Of a stretch of 64,000 bases of DNA, positions 8,530 to 14,945 are shown in pieces (within the stretch, counting starts at the first letter, position 1; the number at the start of each line of letters is the position of its first letter). The stretch spans positions 1-64,000 of IMG/VR virus record IMGVR_UViG_3300037076_000045. One strand, written 5' to 3'. A program made the position numbers and the translations under genes. The stretch comes from a virus. The notes beneath the pieces were generated by a model, which worked only from the letters and a program-made list of their open reading frames with translations, had not been told where the DNA came from and did no database searches.

Positions 8530-8788
8530 GGCGAGAGCAAGACATCAACATGTCATCACGCCAATCTTCGTATGTAACTGTCGTATCGCCCTTGCACATG
8601 CCGCACGTTACCCAATCGTCATGTAAGAACGAAGTGCGAGGATAGCCGCCATTACCTTTGCAGACCGGGCACGTGACTAACCTCACAGGCGAAGAAAAAC
8701 CTATTCCATTGCAGTTTGGGCACTTCACCAGTCTGGGCACTTCACTTACAGTTTTTTGACGATCCACCCGCAAATACAGTTTGGGCAC
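8501..8788 (-). CDS. Small DnaJ-type zinc-finger protein
   Basis: A 95-residue protein with three Cys pairs: CPNCNGIGF, CPVCKGNGGY and CGMCKGD, the CxxCxGxG pattern of DnaJ zinc centres. It starts at a GTG 4 nt after the upstream stop. Its function is unknown; small zinc proteins of this kind are frequent in this genome. Confidence 0.65.
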   Translation of the reverse strand: MPKLYLRVDRQKTVSEVPRLVKCPNCNGIGFSSPVRLVTCPVCKGNGGYPRTSFLHDDWVTCGMCKGDTTVTYEDWRDDMLMSCSRPIGASAPDN

Positions 8789-8792
8789 GACA

Positions 8793-9014
8793 CTAACAGT
8801 GGAACAGATAGTGCTTGTGTGTCGTCGGATGAGTGTTGCACGGGCATGGATGTGGTTGACCTTTGCTGAACGTTGTTGATTCCGAAAGCTCCCATTGGTT
8901 TTTGAGTCCTGTGGGCTGTGCTGTGTTCAGTCTGTTGGCTGCTTCTTCCGGTGTAAGTGATGTGCAGACACTCGCATTGCAGATGCCGATGCTGTATACT
9001 TCAAAGTCTTTCAT
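8793..9014 (-). CDS. Hypothetical protein
   Basis: A 73-residue protein starting MKDFEVYSIGICNASVCTSL, with a Cys/His-rich end (HPCPCNTHPTTHKH). Its ATG overlaps the upstream stop (GTATGA), with ribosome site AAAGGGG, so it is translationally coupled. Function is not recognised. Confidence 0.6.
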   Translation of the reverse strand: MKDFEVYSIGICNASVCTSLTPEEAANRLNTAQPTGLKNQWELSESTTFSKGQPHPCPCNTHPTTHKHYLFHC

Positions 9015-9193
9015 ACAGTTGCCCCTTTCATTTTCATTGGCGTTGGAGCTTCTTCTTCGGTGATTAGGCCCTGTTCGATCATACGGGCACGAATCAGATT
9101 CGCCAGCGCACAGTAACCCAACGTCTTAGATGCCGGGTCGGAGTAAACTTCGCTTCGCACACGTAGATAGTCCGGGTGGGTGAAAATGTTCAT
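9011..9193 (-). CDS. Hypothetical protein
   Basis: A 60-residue protein (MNIFTHPDYLRVRSEVYSDP), probably helical, with no recognised family. It overlaps both neighbours by 4 nt (ATGA type) and has an AAAAGG ribosome site, so it is part of a four-gene coupled operon starting at 9671. Confidence 0.65.
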   Translation of the reverse strand: MNIFTHPDYLRVRSEVYSDPASKTLGYCALANLIRARMIEQGLITEEEAPTPMKMKGATV

Positions 9194-9393
9194 AAACCTT
9201 TTCCACTCTTTAACTCCAGGAGTTGCCGGATGGCCCGGACGATATCATCCTCGGTCCAGCCGGGGTTAGAAGGTACGCCATTTTCGTACAAGATTTGACG
9301 GAGGTCTTGCCGGAACTTAGCGAAGGAGGATTCGAGATGCTGAATCCATTCGAGTCGAGCCTGAGATGCAGAGTATGGATCATGGGCGCTCAT
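9190..9393 (-). CDS. Hypothetical helical protein
   Basis: A 67-residue protein (MSAHDPYSASQARLEWIQHL) with helical N-terminus and NPGWTEDDIVRAIRQLLEL. The ATG at 9393 follows AAAGGA and overlaps the upstream stop; the longer reading from 9462 lacks a ribosome site. Function unknown. Confidence 0.65.
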   Translation of the reverse strand: MSAHDPYSASQARLEWIQHLESSFAKFRQDLRQILYENGVPSNPGWTEDDIVRAIRQLLELKSGKGL

Positions 9394-9671
9394 ATTAGTC
9401 CTTTCATGATCGGCGCAAGCTCGTATGGGATTGGGTTGTGGTAATCGCAACATTCCCACCACTCATCCATTCCGTGTTTGACGGAGACACTTATGTTGAA
9501 CCCGGCATTAGATCTGACCACGGTGATGCCATAGATTGGCCAGTCGCCGTCTGTTGGTTGATAGAAGTGCTCTGTCTCTTTAACCGGCAGATTTTCAGTC
9601 GCCAAAACTTTCAAGTACGGATGTTCGTGTCGAAGTTCAAGGAATTCTTCTACAAAGGCGTCAGCACTCAT
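9390..9671 (-). CDS. Hypothetical protein, leaderless start
   Basis: A 93-residue protein (MSADAFVEEFLELRHEHPYL) with Trp/Cys-rich centre (DEWWECCDYHNP). No family recognised. No ribosome site precedes the ATG; instead a TATTCT -10 hexamer ends exactly 6 nt upstream, so the mRNA would begin at the start codon. Confidence 0.7.
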   Translation of the reverse strand: MSADAFVEEFLELRHEHPYLKVLATENLPVKETEHFYQPTDGDWPIYGITVVRSNAGFNISVSVKHGMDEWWECCDYHNPIPYELAPIMKGLI

Positions 9672-9677
9672 GTTTTG

Positions 9678-9706
9678 AGAATAGCAGATTTACGAAGCGT
9701 AAGCAA
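9678..9706 (-). promoter_or_regulatory. Sigma70-like promoter, leaderless
   Basis: TTGCTT, 17 nt, TATTCT (preceded by CTGC), then 6 nt to the ATG at 9671. Confidence 0.6.
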
Positions 9707-10283
9707 CAATCTCGTACTTGCCGGTGACATCCATTTTGTACCACGTCACCGTAACGAAAATGCCGTTGCCGATAGCGATGTGCTTGCGGCCTTCGTTGCC
9801 GTTCACTTTCCCGGCCACGGTGTCGTCTTCAAACTCGTGCCAGTCGAAGCCGCACGAAGCGATTGCATCTTGGATGACGCCGAATGCTTGCGCCTTGCCG
9901 GTGTAGCGAGTCTTGTTGACAGGCTCCAGGAGACCGTTCAGCTTCTTGGTTGCCTTGCGCTTGCTGGTCGAATCCATGACGGTGGTGTAAGGGTCACGGT
10001 GGTCATCGTGTGCGCTGGAAGCGTATGCGACGATTTCGTACCGGCCAGACCCCAGGCGGTACCACGTCATCGTAAGCCACATTTCCGGGCCAACCTGGAC
10101 GTGTAGACGGCCCTCGTCGCCATGCAGATGCTCTTGGACTTTGCTAGGGTCTAGGTCGTGTTTCGTCAGCACCAGCGTGATTTCCCGGAGGGGCATTCCG
10201 GTGTGCTTTTGAGCGTTAATAGGCTCCAGGTCTGCGTTCACCTTTTTGGTGAGAGCTTGGGTTTCAGCCGGTGAGAGTTTCAT
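9690..10283 (-). CDS. Internally duplicated hypothetical protein
   Basis: A 197-residue protein built from two copies of a unit of about 85 residues. Both copies have L(L/E)EP(I/V)N near the start, G(D/N)EGR(L/K)H in the middle, and end in T(M/V)TWY...G(R/K)YEIVAYAS. Function is not recognised; the fold looks alpha/beta. An ATAAATA box lies 5 nt before the ATG (leaderless late spacing). Confidence 0.75.
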   Translation of the reverse strand: MKLSPAETQALTKKVNADLEPINAQKHTGMPLREITLVLTKHDLDPSKVQEHLHGDEGRLHVQVGPEMWLTMTWYRLGSGRYEIVAYASSAHDDHRDPYTTVMDSTSKRKATKKLNGLLEPVNKTRYTGKAQAFGVIQDAIASCGFDWHEFEDDTVAGKVNGNEGRKHIAIGNGIFVTVTWYKMDVTGKYEIVAYAS

Positions 10284-10288
10284 GGCAG

Positions 10289-10295
10289 TATTTAT
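10289..10295 (-). promoter_or_regulatory. Late-type box ATAAATA, leaderless spacing
   Basis: ATAAATA, then 5 nt (CTGCC), then the ATG at 10283; no ribosome site. Confidence 0.6.
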
Positions 10296-10296
10296 C

Positions 10297-10485
10297 CTAA
10301 CCTACCAGTTCTTCCCGGAACTTCCAAACTGCGGCAGCTTCGGTGAATCCCAAACCAGACCACTGGCGGAAGCGCCGGGTAGCCTCTACAGCGTCCAGCA
10401 TGGGACCGCTGTAAACCGTCACGTCATCCCACGTCATTTCCATCTGACCGTCCAGGATCACGACTTGTAATTTGGTGCCGTTCAT
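10297..10485 (-). CDS. Hypothetical protein, leaderless start
   Basis: A 62-residue protein (MNGTKLQVVILDGQMEMTWD, later AVEATRRFRQWSGLGF). No family recognised. The ATG at 10485 is chosen because a full promoter ends 6 nt upstream; a longer frame would read through that promoter. Confidence 0.65.
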   Translation of the reverse strand: MNGTKLQVVILDGQMEMTWDDVTVYSGPMLDAVEATRRFRQWSGLGFTEAAAVWKFREELVG

Positions 10486-10491
10486 GTTCCA

Positions 10492-10532
10492 AGAATAGCA
10501 CGCCCGGACCTGAATGTCAATAGATGTATCTA
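10492..10532 (-). promoter_or_regulatory. Sigma70-like promoter with upstream inverted-repeat box
   Basis: TTGACA (10515-10520), 17 nt ending GTGC, TATTCT (10492-10497), 6 nt, ATG. The box TAGATACATCTA (arms TAGAT/ATCTA, 10521-10532) sits directly upstream of the -35 element and could bind a regulator. Confidence 0.75.
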
Positions 10533-10567
10533 CTTTTCTTCGGCGTATTTTGCCCGGAGAAAAGCCA

Positions 10568-11090
10568 TCAGTTCTCGCCGCCCTCCGGGGATGCGACACG
10601 CTCAATTTCAAACAATTTGTTGTCTACCATATGCTGCCACAGAGCTTTCAATGGAAGGATACGTAACGCATAGTTCGTGCTGTTGCCGTAGTATTCGTCA
10701 CGAGAGTAACTATCCGTCTTCGTCAGACGCATGATTGCTTTGTAACGAATGAACGTGATGTTCGGAGCGAAGTGTTCAAGGATCTTGTCCAGATCGTCCC
10801 ATTGAGGTTCGGTCTCGCCAGTGGAATAGGCGTGGTTTTCTCCACCCCCAACATGAGCCACCACCGATGCCGCCCGTGGTCCAGGACAGAACTAAAGCCG
10901 GTGCCTTTTCCCAAGGCTCTACGGTGTAGTCTTCGCTGTACAAAGAAATTCCACCGTACAGGAAAGAACCGTCGAGATGGCTGGAATAGCCGTAACGCTT
11001 CTTTTCTTTCTTCGCCGGTTCTTTCGGAACGTCGGGAACAGTCAGGCCGATGATCTTCAGTTCTTTTACGAATTTTTCATACGTCCACAT
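10568..11090 (-). pseudogene. Frameshifted conserved phage gene
   Basis: Two overlapping frames together read as one protein. The N-part (from ATG 11090) is MWTYEKFVKELKIIGL ... ALVLSWTTGGIGGGSCW; the C-part is HAYSTGETEPQWDDLDKILE ... SRDEYYGNSTNYALRILPLK. Removing one base from the run of five G (plus-strand C, 10845-10849) joins them. The family, of unknown function, is common in phages. It could be a sequencing error, a real mutation, or programmed +1 frameshifting. Confidence 0.7.
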
Positions 11091-11099
11091 AACAGATCC

Positions 11100-11105
11100 A
11101 TTATA
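11100..11105 (-). promoter_or_regulatory. -10 element TATAAT
   Basis: Consensus TATAAT preceded by GTGC, 9 nt before the ATG at 11090; the -35 is weak. It directly follows the terminator hairpin of the tRNA operon. Confidence 0.6.
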
Positions 11106-11150
11106 GCACAAAACCGCTTGAATCAAGTTGCCATCCCTGATTCAAGCGGT
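11106..11150 (-). terminator. Terminator-like hairpin ending the tRNA operon
   Basis: Perfect 13-bp inverted repeat ACCGCTTGAATCA / TGATTCAAGCGGT (11113-11125, 11138-11150) with a 12-nt loop, followed on the minus strand by TTTTG. Confidence 0.75.
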
Positions 11151-11209
11151 CTTCGCTACTGATGAACTTCTACTGATGAATCACACGCTTACGAAGTTTC
11201 ACTCCTAAG

Positions 11210-11264
11210 AAAATGAGTGCGCTTCCTAAAAGGCGGCAATTCTTAAACCATTGAACTACGGAGA
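11210..11264 (-). other. Possible tRNA remnant
   Basis: The minus strand reads CTCCGTAGTTCAATGGTTTA, like the 5' half of a tRNA (acceptor, TA, D-arm), followed by a CTTTTAG anticodon-loop-like stretch. No matching 3' acceptor or T-arm follows, so it looks degenerate. Confidence 0.3.
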
Positions 11265-11270
11265 GAAAAT

Positions 11271-11351
11271 TGGTGGATTCGGAGGGGATTGAACCCTCAT
11301 CTTTCTGGGTAAGAGCCAGATATTCTGTGTCCTATTTTGAACTACGAATCC
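11271..11351 (-). tRNA. tRNA-Lys(CTT)
   Basis: 81 nt with encoded CCA. Acceptor GGATTCG/CGAATCC, anticodon stem TCTGG/CCAGA with loop CTCTTAC, T-arm GAGGG TTCAATC CCCTC. The D-loop is long (13 nt). Confidence 0.9.
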
Positions 11352-11545
11352 GAAACTTTGTGCGTGTGTTCCTCTTCCAGCCGCCCGCATTGAGCGCAAC
11401 CGACACCTGTGTAAGTGTGATGCTCTCCATACGGATGGTTAGTCGGATGGAACTTGTCTGCCGGTTCCTTAGAATTCGGCAAATCGAAACTTAGTCGATA
11501 TTGATACTGAAGAGTCGAAATGGCACCATTTATAAATATTGACAT
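11342..11545 (-). CDS. Small Cys/His-rich protein ending in a tRNA
   Basis: A 67-residue protein with HPYGEHHTYTGVGCAQCGRL and HTHKV near the C-terminus, a possible zinc site. Its TAG stop is formed by tRNA-Lys positions 8-10, so the coding region overlaps the tRNA by 10 nt. Its start overlaps that of the divergent HNH gene. Real gene status is moderately supported. Confidence 0.5.
   Translation of the reverse strand: MSIFINGAISTLQYQYRLSFDLPNSKEPADKFHPTNHPYGEHHTYTGVGCAQCGRLEEEHTHKVSDS
11531..11538 (+). promoter_or_regulatory. Late box TATAAATA, leaderless spacing
   Basis: An exact T4 late consensus TATAAATA, then 5 nt (TTGAC), then the HNH ATG at 11544. Confidence 0.65.
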
Positions 11546-12059
11546 GTCAATTCAAGTATGCTCATGTGGTGTTTCTACTACCAACCCAAAATATTGCTCA
11601 CGATCTTGCTGTGCAAAGTCAACTAATCGCATACCAAAGCGGAAAAAAACAAAGCTATGTAAATCTTGTACAACTCTCATCTCAAGCAAAAACAAGTATT
11701 GCTCAATCTGCCGTCCAGAAACTAAAAATTGGGACCAATTGACGTTGAATGATGTTGCTTCAATCCCTCGATATCAAATATTCGCAAGAATCCGTCAGAT
11801 TGCTAGAGCGGTCTATAAACAATCCAAACAACCCAAATGTTGCGTTGTGTGTGGATACGACAAGCATTACGAAATTTGTCATCGAACACCAATCAGCACG
11901 TTTTCTCTAAGTACGCTAATCAGTGTCATCAATGCAATCGAGAATCTTATTTCATTGTGCCCAAACCACCATTGGGAATTCGATAACGCAAAGTTGGTAG
12001 TCCCGGTAGGAGTCGAACCTACGGCCACAAGTTTAGGAAACTTGGACTCTATCCGCTGA
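11544..12059 (+). CDS. HNH homing endonuclease in tRNA cluster
   Basis: A 171-residue HNH protein. N-terminal zinc motifs (CSCGVSTTNPKYCSRSC, CKSCTTLISSKNKYCSIC) precede the HNH core CCVVCGYDKHYEICHRTP and LISLCPNHHWEFDN. The last 22 codons are antisense to tRNA-Arg(CCT) (VVPVGVEPTATSLG), so the gene runs into the convergent tRNA and probably lost its original stop. The ATG at 11544 is chosen from the adjacent late box. Confidence 0.85.
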   Translation: MSIQVCSCGVSTTNPKYCSRSCCAKSTNRIPKRKKTKLCKSCTTLISSKNKYCSICRPETKNWDQLTLNDVASIPRYQIFARIRQIARAVYKQSKQPKCCVVCGYDKHYEICHRTPISTFSLSTLISVINAIENLISLCPNHHWEFDNAKLVVPVGVEPTATSLGNLDSIR

Positions 12060-12070
12060 GTTACGGGACC
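11995..12070 (-). tRNA. tRNA-Arg(CCT)
   Basis: 76 nt with CCA. Acceptor GGTCCCG/CGGGACT, anticodon stem CAAGT/ACTTG, loop TTCCTAA, T-loop TTCGACT. Reads AGG. It overlaps protein genes at both ends. Confidence 0.93.
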
Positions 12071-12339
12071 ACATTTTTTAATCGTTGAACTATAAGACCA
12101 GGAACTTTCACTTCAATGCCACGCTTCCATTTACTTTCATCGAACTTACCGAACCTCTCAATGTTCAGTTGGATCGTCCTTTGAAAGCCGATCTTGAAAT
12201 GAAACAACGCTTCTGCTTTGTTGTCGCCTTGGGCGAGGTAATCATACTCGACACCTTCGCACACCCAAAATCTTCCATCACGGATGAACCTTACATTGGT
12301 TCTTCCCAAGCCATCGATGTAAATGTTAATCGTAGTCAT
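12061..12339 (-). CDS. Hypothetical protein between two tRNAs
   Basis: A 92-residue protein (MTTINIYIDGLGRTNVRFIR, DGRFWVCEGVEYDYLAQGDN), probably beta-rich, family not recognised. The ATG lies 5 nt after the CCA of tRNA-Arg(TCT), and the TAA stop is positions 8-10 of tRNA-Arg(CCT). No ribosome site exists, so tRNA processing would give a near-leaderless message. Confidence 0.75.
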   Translation of the reverse strand: MTTINIYIDGLGRTNVRFIRDGRFWVCEGVEYDYLAQGDNKAEALFHFKIGFQRTIQLNIERFGKFDESKWKRGIEVKVPGLIVQRLKNVVP

Positions 12340-12344
12340 AAAAT

Positions 12345-12420
12345 TGGTAGCCCCACAAGGACTCGAACCTTGATTCTCGCTTTAGAAGAGCGAGGCCCTA
12401 TCCCATTGGACGATGGGGCC
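12345..12420 (-). tRNA. tRNA-Arg(TCT)
   Basis: 76 nt with CCA. Acceptor GGCCCCA/TGGGGCT, anticodon stem TCGCT/AGCGA, loop CTTCTAA. Reads AGA. Confidence 0.93.
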
Positions 12421-12427
12421 AAAATTT

Positions 12428-12501
12428 TGGTAGCCACCCGCAGAGTTGAACTGCGATAGCTGGCATGTCATACCAGTGCTCTACCATTGAGCTAGGCGGC
12501 T
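12428..12501 (-). tRNA. tRNA-Val(GAC)
   Basis: 74 nt with CCA. Acceptor AGCCGCC/GGTGGCT, D-arm GCTC/GAGC, anticodon stem CTGGT/GCCAG, loop ATGACAT, T-arm CGCAG/CTGCG. Reads GTC/GTT. Confidence 0.9.
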
Positions 12502-12526
12502 GCGGATTCTGAACATCTTCAGAATC

Positions 12527-12533
12527 ATAAATC
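12527..12533 (+). promoter_or_regulatory. Late-type box variant ATAAATC
   Basis: ATAAATC, then 5 nt (GTAGC), then the HNH ATG at 12539; the same spacing as the other leaderless late boxes. Confidence 0.45.
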
Positions 12534-12538
12534 GTAGC

Positions 12539-12940
12539 ATGACTTGTCAAACCTGCCATGCTCCACTCACAGGAAAGCAAACTAAATTTTGCTCTCGACC
12601 GTGTAAAAATCAAAACTCAAATGCAAACTACAACGTGTATGTTAAACAACAAGAACGTGCTCGTCGTAGAAAGATAGGATTCGTAATGGCAATGGGTGGA
12701 AAATGCACCAAGTGCGGCTACCGAAAAAATTTAGCAGCCTTGACTTTTCACCATAACGATCCTACCCTCAAAGAACTCCAACTAGATCGGAGAATTATGT
12801 CAAACTACAACATGGAAAGATTGATTGCAGAAGTTGCTAAATGCACGCTACTTTGCTCAAATTGCCATGCTGAACATCATAATCCTACCGAAGAATCTTG
12901 GTGGACCGAGTGGGACTTGAACCCACAACCGCCAGATTAA
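12539..12940 (+). CDS. HNH homing endonuclease in tRNA cluster
   Basis: A 133-residue HNH protein. N-terminal zinc motif CQTCHAPL ... FCSRPC, core GGKCTKCGYRKNLAALTFHH and CTLLCSNCHAEHHNP. The last 14 codons (WTEWDLNPQPPD) are antisense to the 3' part of tRNA-Lys(CTT). A late-type box variant lies 5 nt before the ATG. It is the second HNH gene in this cluster whose C-terminus comes from a tRNA. Confidence 0.88.
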   Translation: MTCQTCHAPLTGKQTKFCSRPCKNQNSNANYNVYVKQQERARRRKIGFVMAMGGKCTKCGYRKNLAALTFHHNDPTLKELQLDRRIMSNYNMERLIAEVAKCTLLCSNCHAEHHNPTEESWWTEWDLNPQPPD

Positions 12941-12974
12941 GAGTCTGTTACTCTACCAATTGAGTTACCAGTCC
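12899..12974 (-). tRNA. tRNA-Lys(CTT), second copy
   Basis: 76 nt with CCA. Acceptor GGACTGG/TCGGTCC, loop CTCTTAA, T-arm GTGGG/CCCAC. The anticodon stem has one weak pair. Sequence is clearly different from the first Lys(CTT) gene. Confidence 0.88.
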
Positions 12975-12980
12975 AAAACT

Positions 12981-13160
12981 TTAGGAACCAGCTTGCTTTG
13001 CATGATGCGTCATTTGGAGCGACACTTCTGTCACTTCCTGCACCAGCTTAACTTGCGGTTCTCTCGCATTACTTCTGCAATCTTCTTCCAGGCACACATT
13101 GATGTAACCTGGGTGTTTTCGGGCGGGAGTAAATTCCTCGCCACATATTCGACACTTCAT
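12981..13160 (-). CDS. Small zinc-finger protein
   Basis: A 59-residue protein starting MKCRICGEEFTPARKHPGYI, then CLEEDC: a CxxC...CxxxxC zinc-finger-like pattern. The ATG at 13160 follows the ribosome site AGAGG; a longer frame would start inside tRNA sequence. Target unknown. Confidence 0.7.
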   Translation of the reverse strand: MKCRICGEEFTPARKHPGYINVCLEEDCRSNAREPQVKLVQEVTEVSLQMTHHAKQAGS

Positions 13161-13229
13161 TTTATTACCTCTGCCGCAACCGGCTAAATTCACGGTCAAC
13201 TTCTCAGAATAGCGACAGTGTAAAAACTT

Positions 13230-13305
13230 TGGTAGACCCGGTTGGACTCGAACCAACGATTTCCTCCGTATCAGAGAGGCGTCCTAGCCACTGAACGACG
13301 GGTCT
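13230..13305 (-). tRNA. tRNA-Ile(GAT)
   Basis: 76 nt with CCA. Acceptor AGACCCG/CGGGTCT, anticodon stem CCTCT/GGAGG, loop CTGATAC, T-loop TTCGAGT. Confidence 0.9.
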
Positions 13306-13306
13306 A

Positions 13307-13394
13307 TGGTACTCCTGAGAGGACTCGAACCTCCATTGAGCTTGACGCTCCCACGTTCGTAGCGTGGTGCCTAATCCAATTAGACTACAGGAGC
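13307..13394 (-). tRNA. tRNA-Arg(ACG) with long variable arm
   Basis: 88 nt with CCA. Acceptor GCTCCTG/CAGGAGT, anticodon stem CCACG/CGTGG, loop CTACGAA, T-arm GGAGG/CCTCT. The variable arm is class II sized with a GAGC/GCTC stem, unusual for an Arg anticodon. Confidence 0.85.
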
Positions 13395-13405
13395 ATATTG
13401 AACTT

Positions 13406-13482
13406 TGGTAGCCCCGGTAGGACTCGAACCTACAAGTCTCTGCGTTCGTAGCGCAGCATCCTATCCATTGAACGACGGGGCC
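13406..13482 (-). tRNA. tRNA-Arg(ACG), class I
   Basis: 77 nt with CCA. Acceptor GGCCCCG/CGGGGCT, anticodon stem CTGCG/CGCAG, loop CTACGAA. Normal short variable arm. Confidence 0.92.
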
Positions 13483-13497
13483 ACAACTTAAAAAATT

Positions 13498-13574
13498 TGG
13501 TCGGCCTAGATGGAGTCGAACCATCGACCTCTGTCTTATCAGGACAGCGCTCTAGCCAACTGAGCTACAGGCCG
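13498..13574 (-). tRNA. tRNA-Ile(GAT), second copy
   Basis: 77 nt with CCA. Acceptor CGGCCTG/TAGGCCG, anticodon stem CTGTC/GACAG, loop CTGATAA, T-arm GATGG/CCATC. Confidence 0.92.
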
Positions 13575-13603
13575 TAAAACTTGCTTGCCCTGATTGTGTA
13601 TGA

Positions 13604-13680
13604 TGGTGAGTCCGGTCAGACTTGAACTGACATCCCCCAACTTAAAAGGATGGTGCTCTGCCAGATTGAGCTACAGACCC
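13604..13680 (-). tRNA. tRNA-Lys(TTT)
   Basis: 77 nt with CCA. Acceptor GGGTCTG/CGGACTC, loop CTTTTAA; the anticodon stem CCATC/GTTGG has one T-T mismatch. First tRNA of the operon. Confidence 0.88.
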
Positions 13681-13878
13681 ATGATTGGCGGATCTGCGAT
13701 AACACCACACACAGAGAGGACACTCGAATGCGATGTTATCGCTTTCGTTTATCTCTCCGAATTGTAATTCGACGTGTGCGTGTCATTTTCTGAACTCTTT
13801 CGTATTTATACAGAGAGTGGTGTGGCGAGAAAGCCATGATTACGGGCTTGTTTTTCACACCACTCTCTACTTCATTAA
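13681..13878 (-). other. Structured leader of the tRNA operon
   Basis: No protein gene is convincing here. The minus-strand transcript from the promoter at 13883-13911 would contain a perfect 13-bp inverted repeat (13812-13824 with 13856-13868, inner stem AAGCC/GGCTT) and a 9-bp one (13696-13704 with 13734-13742, GCGATAACA/TGTTATCGC) just before the first tRNA. Roles in processing or stability are possible. Confidence 0.6.
13803..13810 (-). promoter_or_regulatory. Late box TATAAATA before tRNA operon
   Basis: An exact T4 late consensus on the minus strand, adjacent to the large hairpin and 122 nt before the first tRNA. It could give late tRNA transcription. Confidence 0.5.
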
Positions 13879-14085
13879 CTACAGTCTAGCACGACTTCCA
13901 AATCCTGTCAAGTGCCTTTTTTTATTTGACCGATGTGGTGTGCGGCACACCGGCCAACATTCTGAACGGGAAAACACAATTGGATCTTCAACAGGCATCC
14001 ATACTCCGTTCGTAGCATGGAGACCCAATTGTTCCGGCTTGACCGCCCCGGAGTCGCACCCCATTACCGGGTAGAGCCGATTCAC
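13879..14085 (-). CDS. Small hypothetical protein upstream of tRNA operon
   Basis: A 68-residue frame from GTG 14085. The segment GAVKPEQLGLHATNGVWMPV then FSRSECWPVCRTP looks like a real small protein. A sigma70-like promoter lies at 14133-14161. The C-terminus overlaps the tRNA-operon promoter. Confidence 0.5.
   Translation of the reverse strand: MNRLYPVMGCDSGAVKPEQLGLHATNGVWMPVEDPIVFSRSECWPVCRTPHRSNKKRHLTGFGSRARL
13883..13911 (-). promoter_or_regulatory. Sigma70-like promoter of the tRNA operon
   Basis: TTGACA, 17 nt ending GTGC, TAGACT. Transcription would begin near 13876 and run through both leader hairpins into the tRNAs. Confidence 0.75.
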
Positions 14086-14132
14086 GTTGACTCATTCTCT
14101 ACGGTCTGATTTACCGTCAACGCTCAATTATC

Positions 14133-14161
14133 AATTTAGCACAACAACAAAACGTTGTCAA
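14133..14161 (-). promoter_or_regulatory. Sigma70-like promoter
   Basis: TTGACA, 17 nt ending GTGC, TAAATT, upstream of the small gene at 14085. Confidence 0.65.
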
Positions 14162-14344
14162 CTATTGCCCGATCCACTTCACTGCATCGGCCCGCCCGCA
14201 AAACACTTCCCAGGCGTCTTTCAGGCGGCGCATACAGAACCAGGAACCGTGATTGAAAGGCAATGGTCTAGCTGGAACATAGCAGCCATCAACATAGGCT
14301 GCGCTGTGATTAACCCACTTTATCAATTCTTCGATCTTGTACAT
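14162..14344 (-). CDS. Small hypothetical protein
   Basis: A 60-residue protein (MYKIEELIKWVNHSAAYVDG, CYVPARPLPF, RLKDAWEVFCGRADAVKW). The VPARP and FxGRADAxxW pattern looks conserved and non-random. Function unknown. A GGAT ribosome-like site precedes the ATG. Confidence 0.6.
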   Translation of the reverse strand: MYKIEELIKWVNHSAAYVDGCYVPARPLPFNHGSWFCMRRLKDAWEVFCGRADAVKWIGQ

Positions 14345-14507
14345 ATGTCAAATCCAAAAGATGAAAGGCAATCATGATTGGGCCAATCGCAAATCCCCAT
14401 ATACGAATCCGCCTTCCTCGTGCAGTTAGGTTCCGGCAGAACTTATCTGTCGTACCTCTGTAAAATTTTGGTCTATGCGATAGTATGGCTTTGATGTACT
14501 TCCACAT
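14310..14507 (-). CDS. Possible small membrane protein
   Basis: A 65-residue frame (MWKYIKAILSHRPKFYRG) with one hydrophobic stretch (IWGFAIGPIMIAFHLL). It overlaps both neighbours (35 nt each side) in other frames, so it is uncertain; it may have been disturbed by insertion of the HNH gene. Confidence 0.35.
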   Translation of the reverse strand: MWKYIKAILSHRPKFYRGTTDKFCRNLTARGRRIRIWGFAIGPIMIAFHLLDLTYVQDRRIDKVG

Positions 14508-14940
14508 CTTTCAATGCCCTCACTTTCCAATAGCCCACTTGATGCGCTGTTTTTCTGGTGTGACAGTTTGCACATCTAATATCACACTTATCAATTTCTG
14601 CTTTCAGTCTCGACCAAGAAGTATAATGTCGCAACATTTTACTAATCTCTTCAGATTTGTTCTCCCGATGATCGAATTGAAGTACAAGTACATCGGCTTC
14701 TCCACAATCGGCACACGGGTGCTGCATCAAATATTCGAGAACTATTTTACGATTGTGTCGCTGATTCTCCTGGAGCTTTCTTTTCTGCTGCGCTCGTCTT
14801 TCAGACCCATTTTCTTGGTAATAACTTTTACAGCGAAGTCGCCCACACAATTTACATTCCCTTCGCCAACCGGGTTTGCCGTTTTGAGCTTTATAGAATT
14901 CGTCAAGCGACTTCGGTTTATTGCATGTACTACATATCAT
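14473..14940 (-). CDS. HNH homing endonuclease
   Basis: A 155-residue HNH protein: N-terminal zinc ribbon MICSTCNKPKSLDEFYKA and CKLCGRLRC, then the core PCADCGEADVLVLQFDHREN and CDIRCANCHTRKTA. The ATG at 14940 is chosen because CTAAATA ends 5 nt upstream. Unlike the other HNH genes of the cluster it lies on the same strand as the tRNAs. Confidence 0.88.
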   Translation of the reverse strand: MICSTCNKPKSLDEFYKAQNGKPGWRRECKLCGRLRCKSYYQENGSERRAQQKRKLQENQRHNRKIVLEYLMQHPCADCGEADVLVLQFDHRENKSEEISKMLRHYTSWSRLKAEIDKCDIRCANCHTRKTAHQVGYWKVRALKDVEVHQSHTIA

Positions 14941-14945
14941 GAACC

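Noticed and set aside
11156-11180. Direct repeat CTACTGATGAA twice
   Set aside because: Short (11 nt) and without any associated feature; probably chance or tRNA-remnant sequence.
13733-14074. Plus-strand open frames across the tRNA leader
   Set aside because: They run through perfect inverted repeats and promoters read on the minus strand and have no protein-like pattern.
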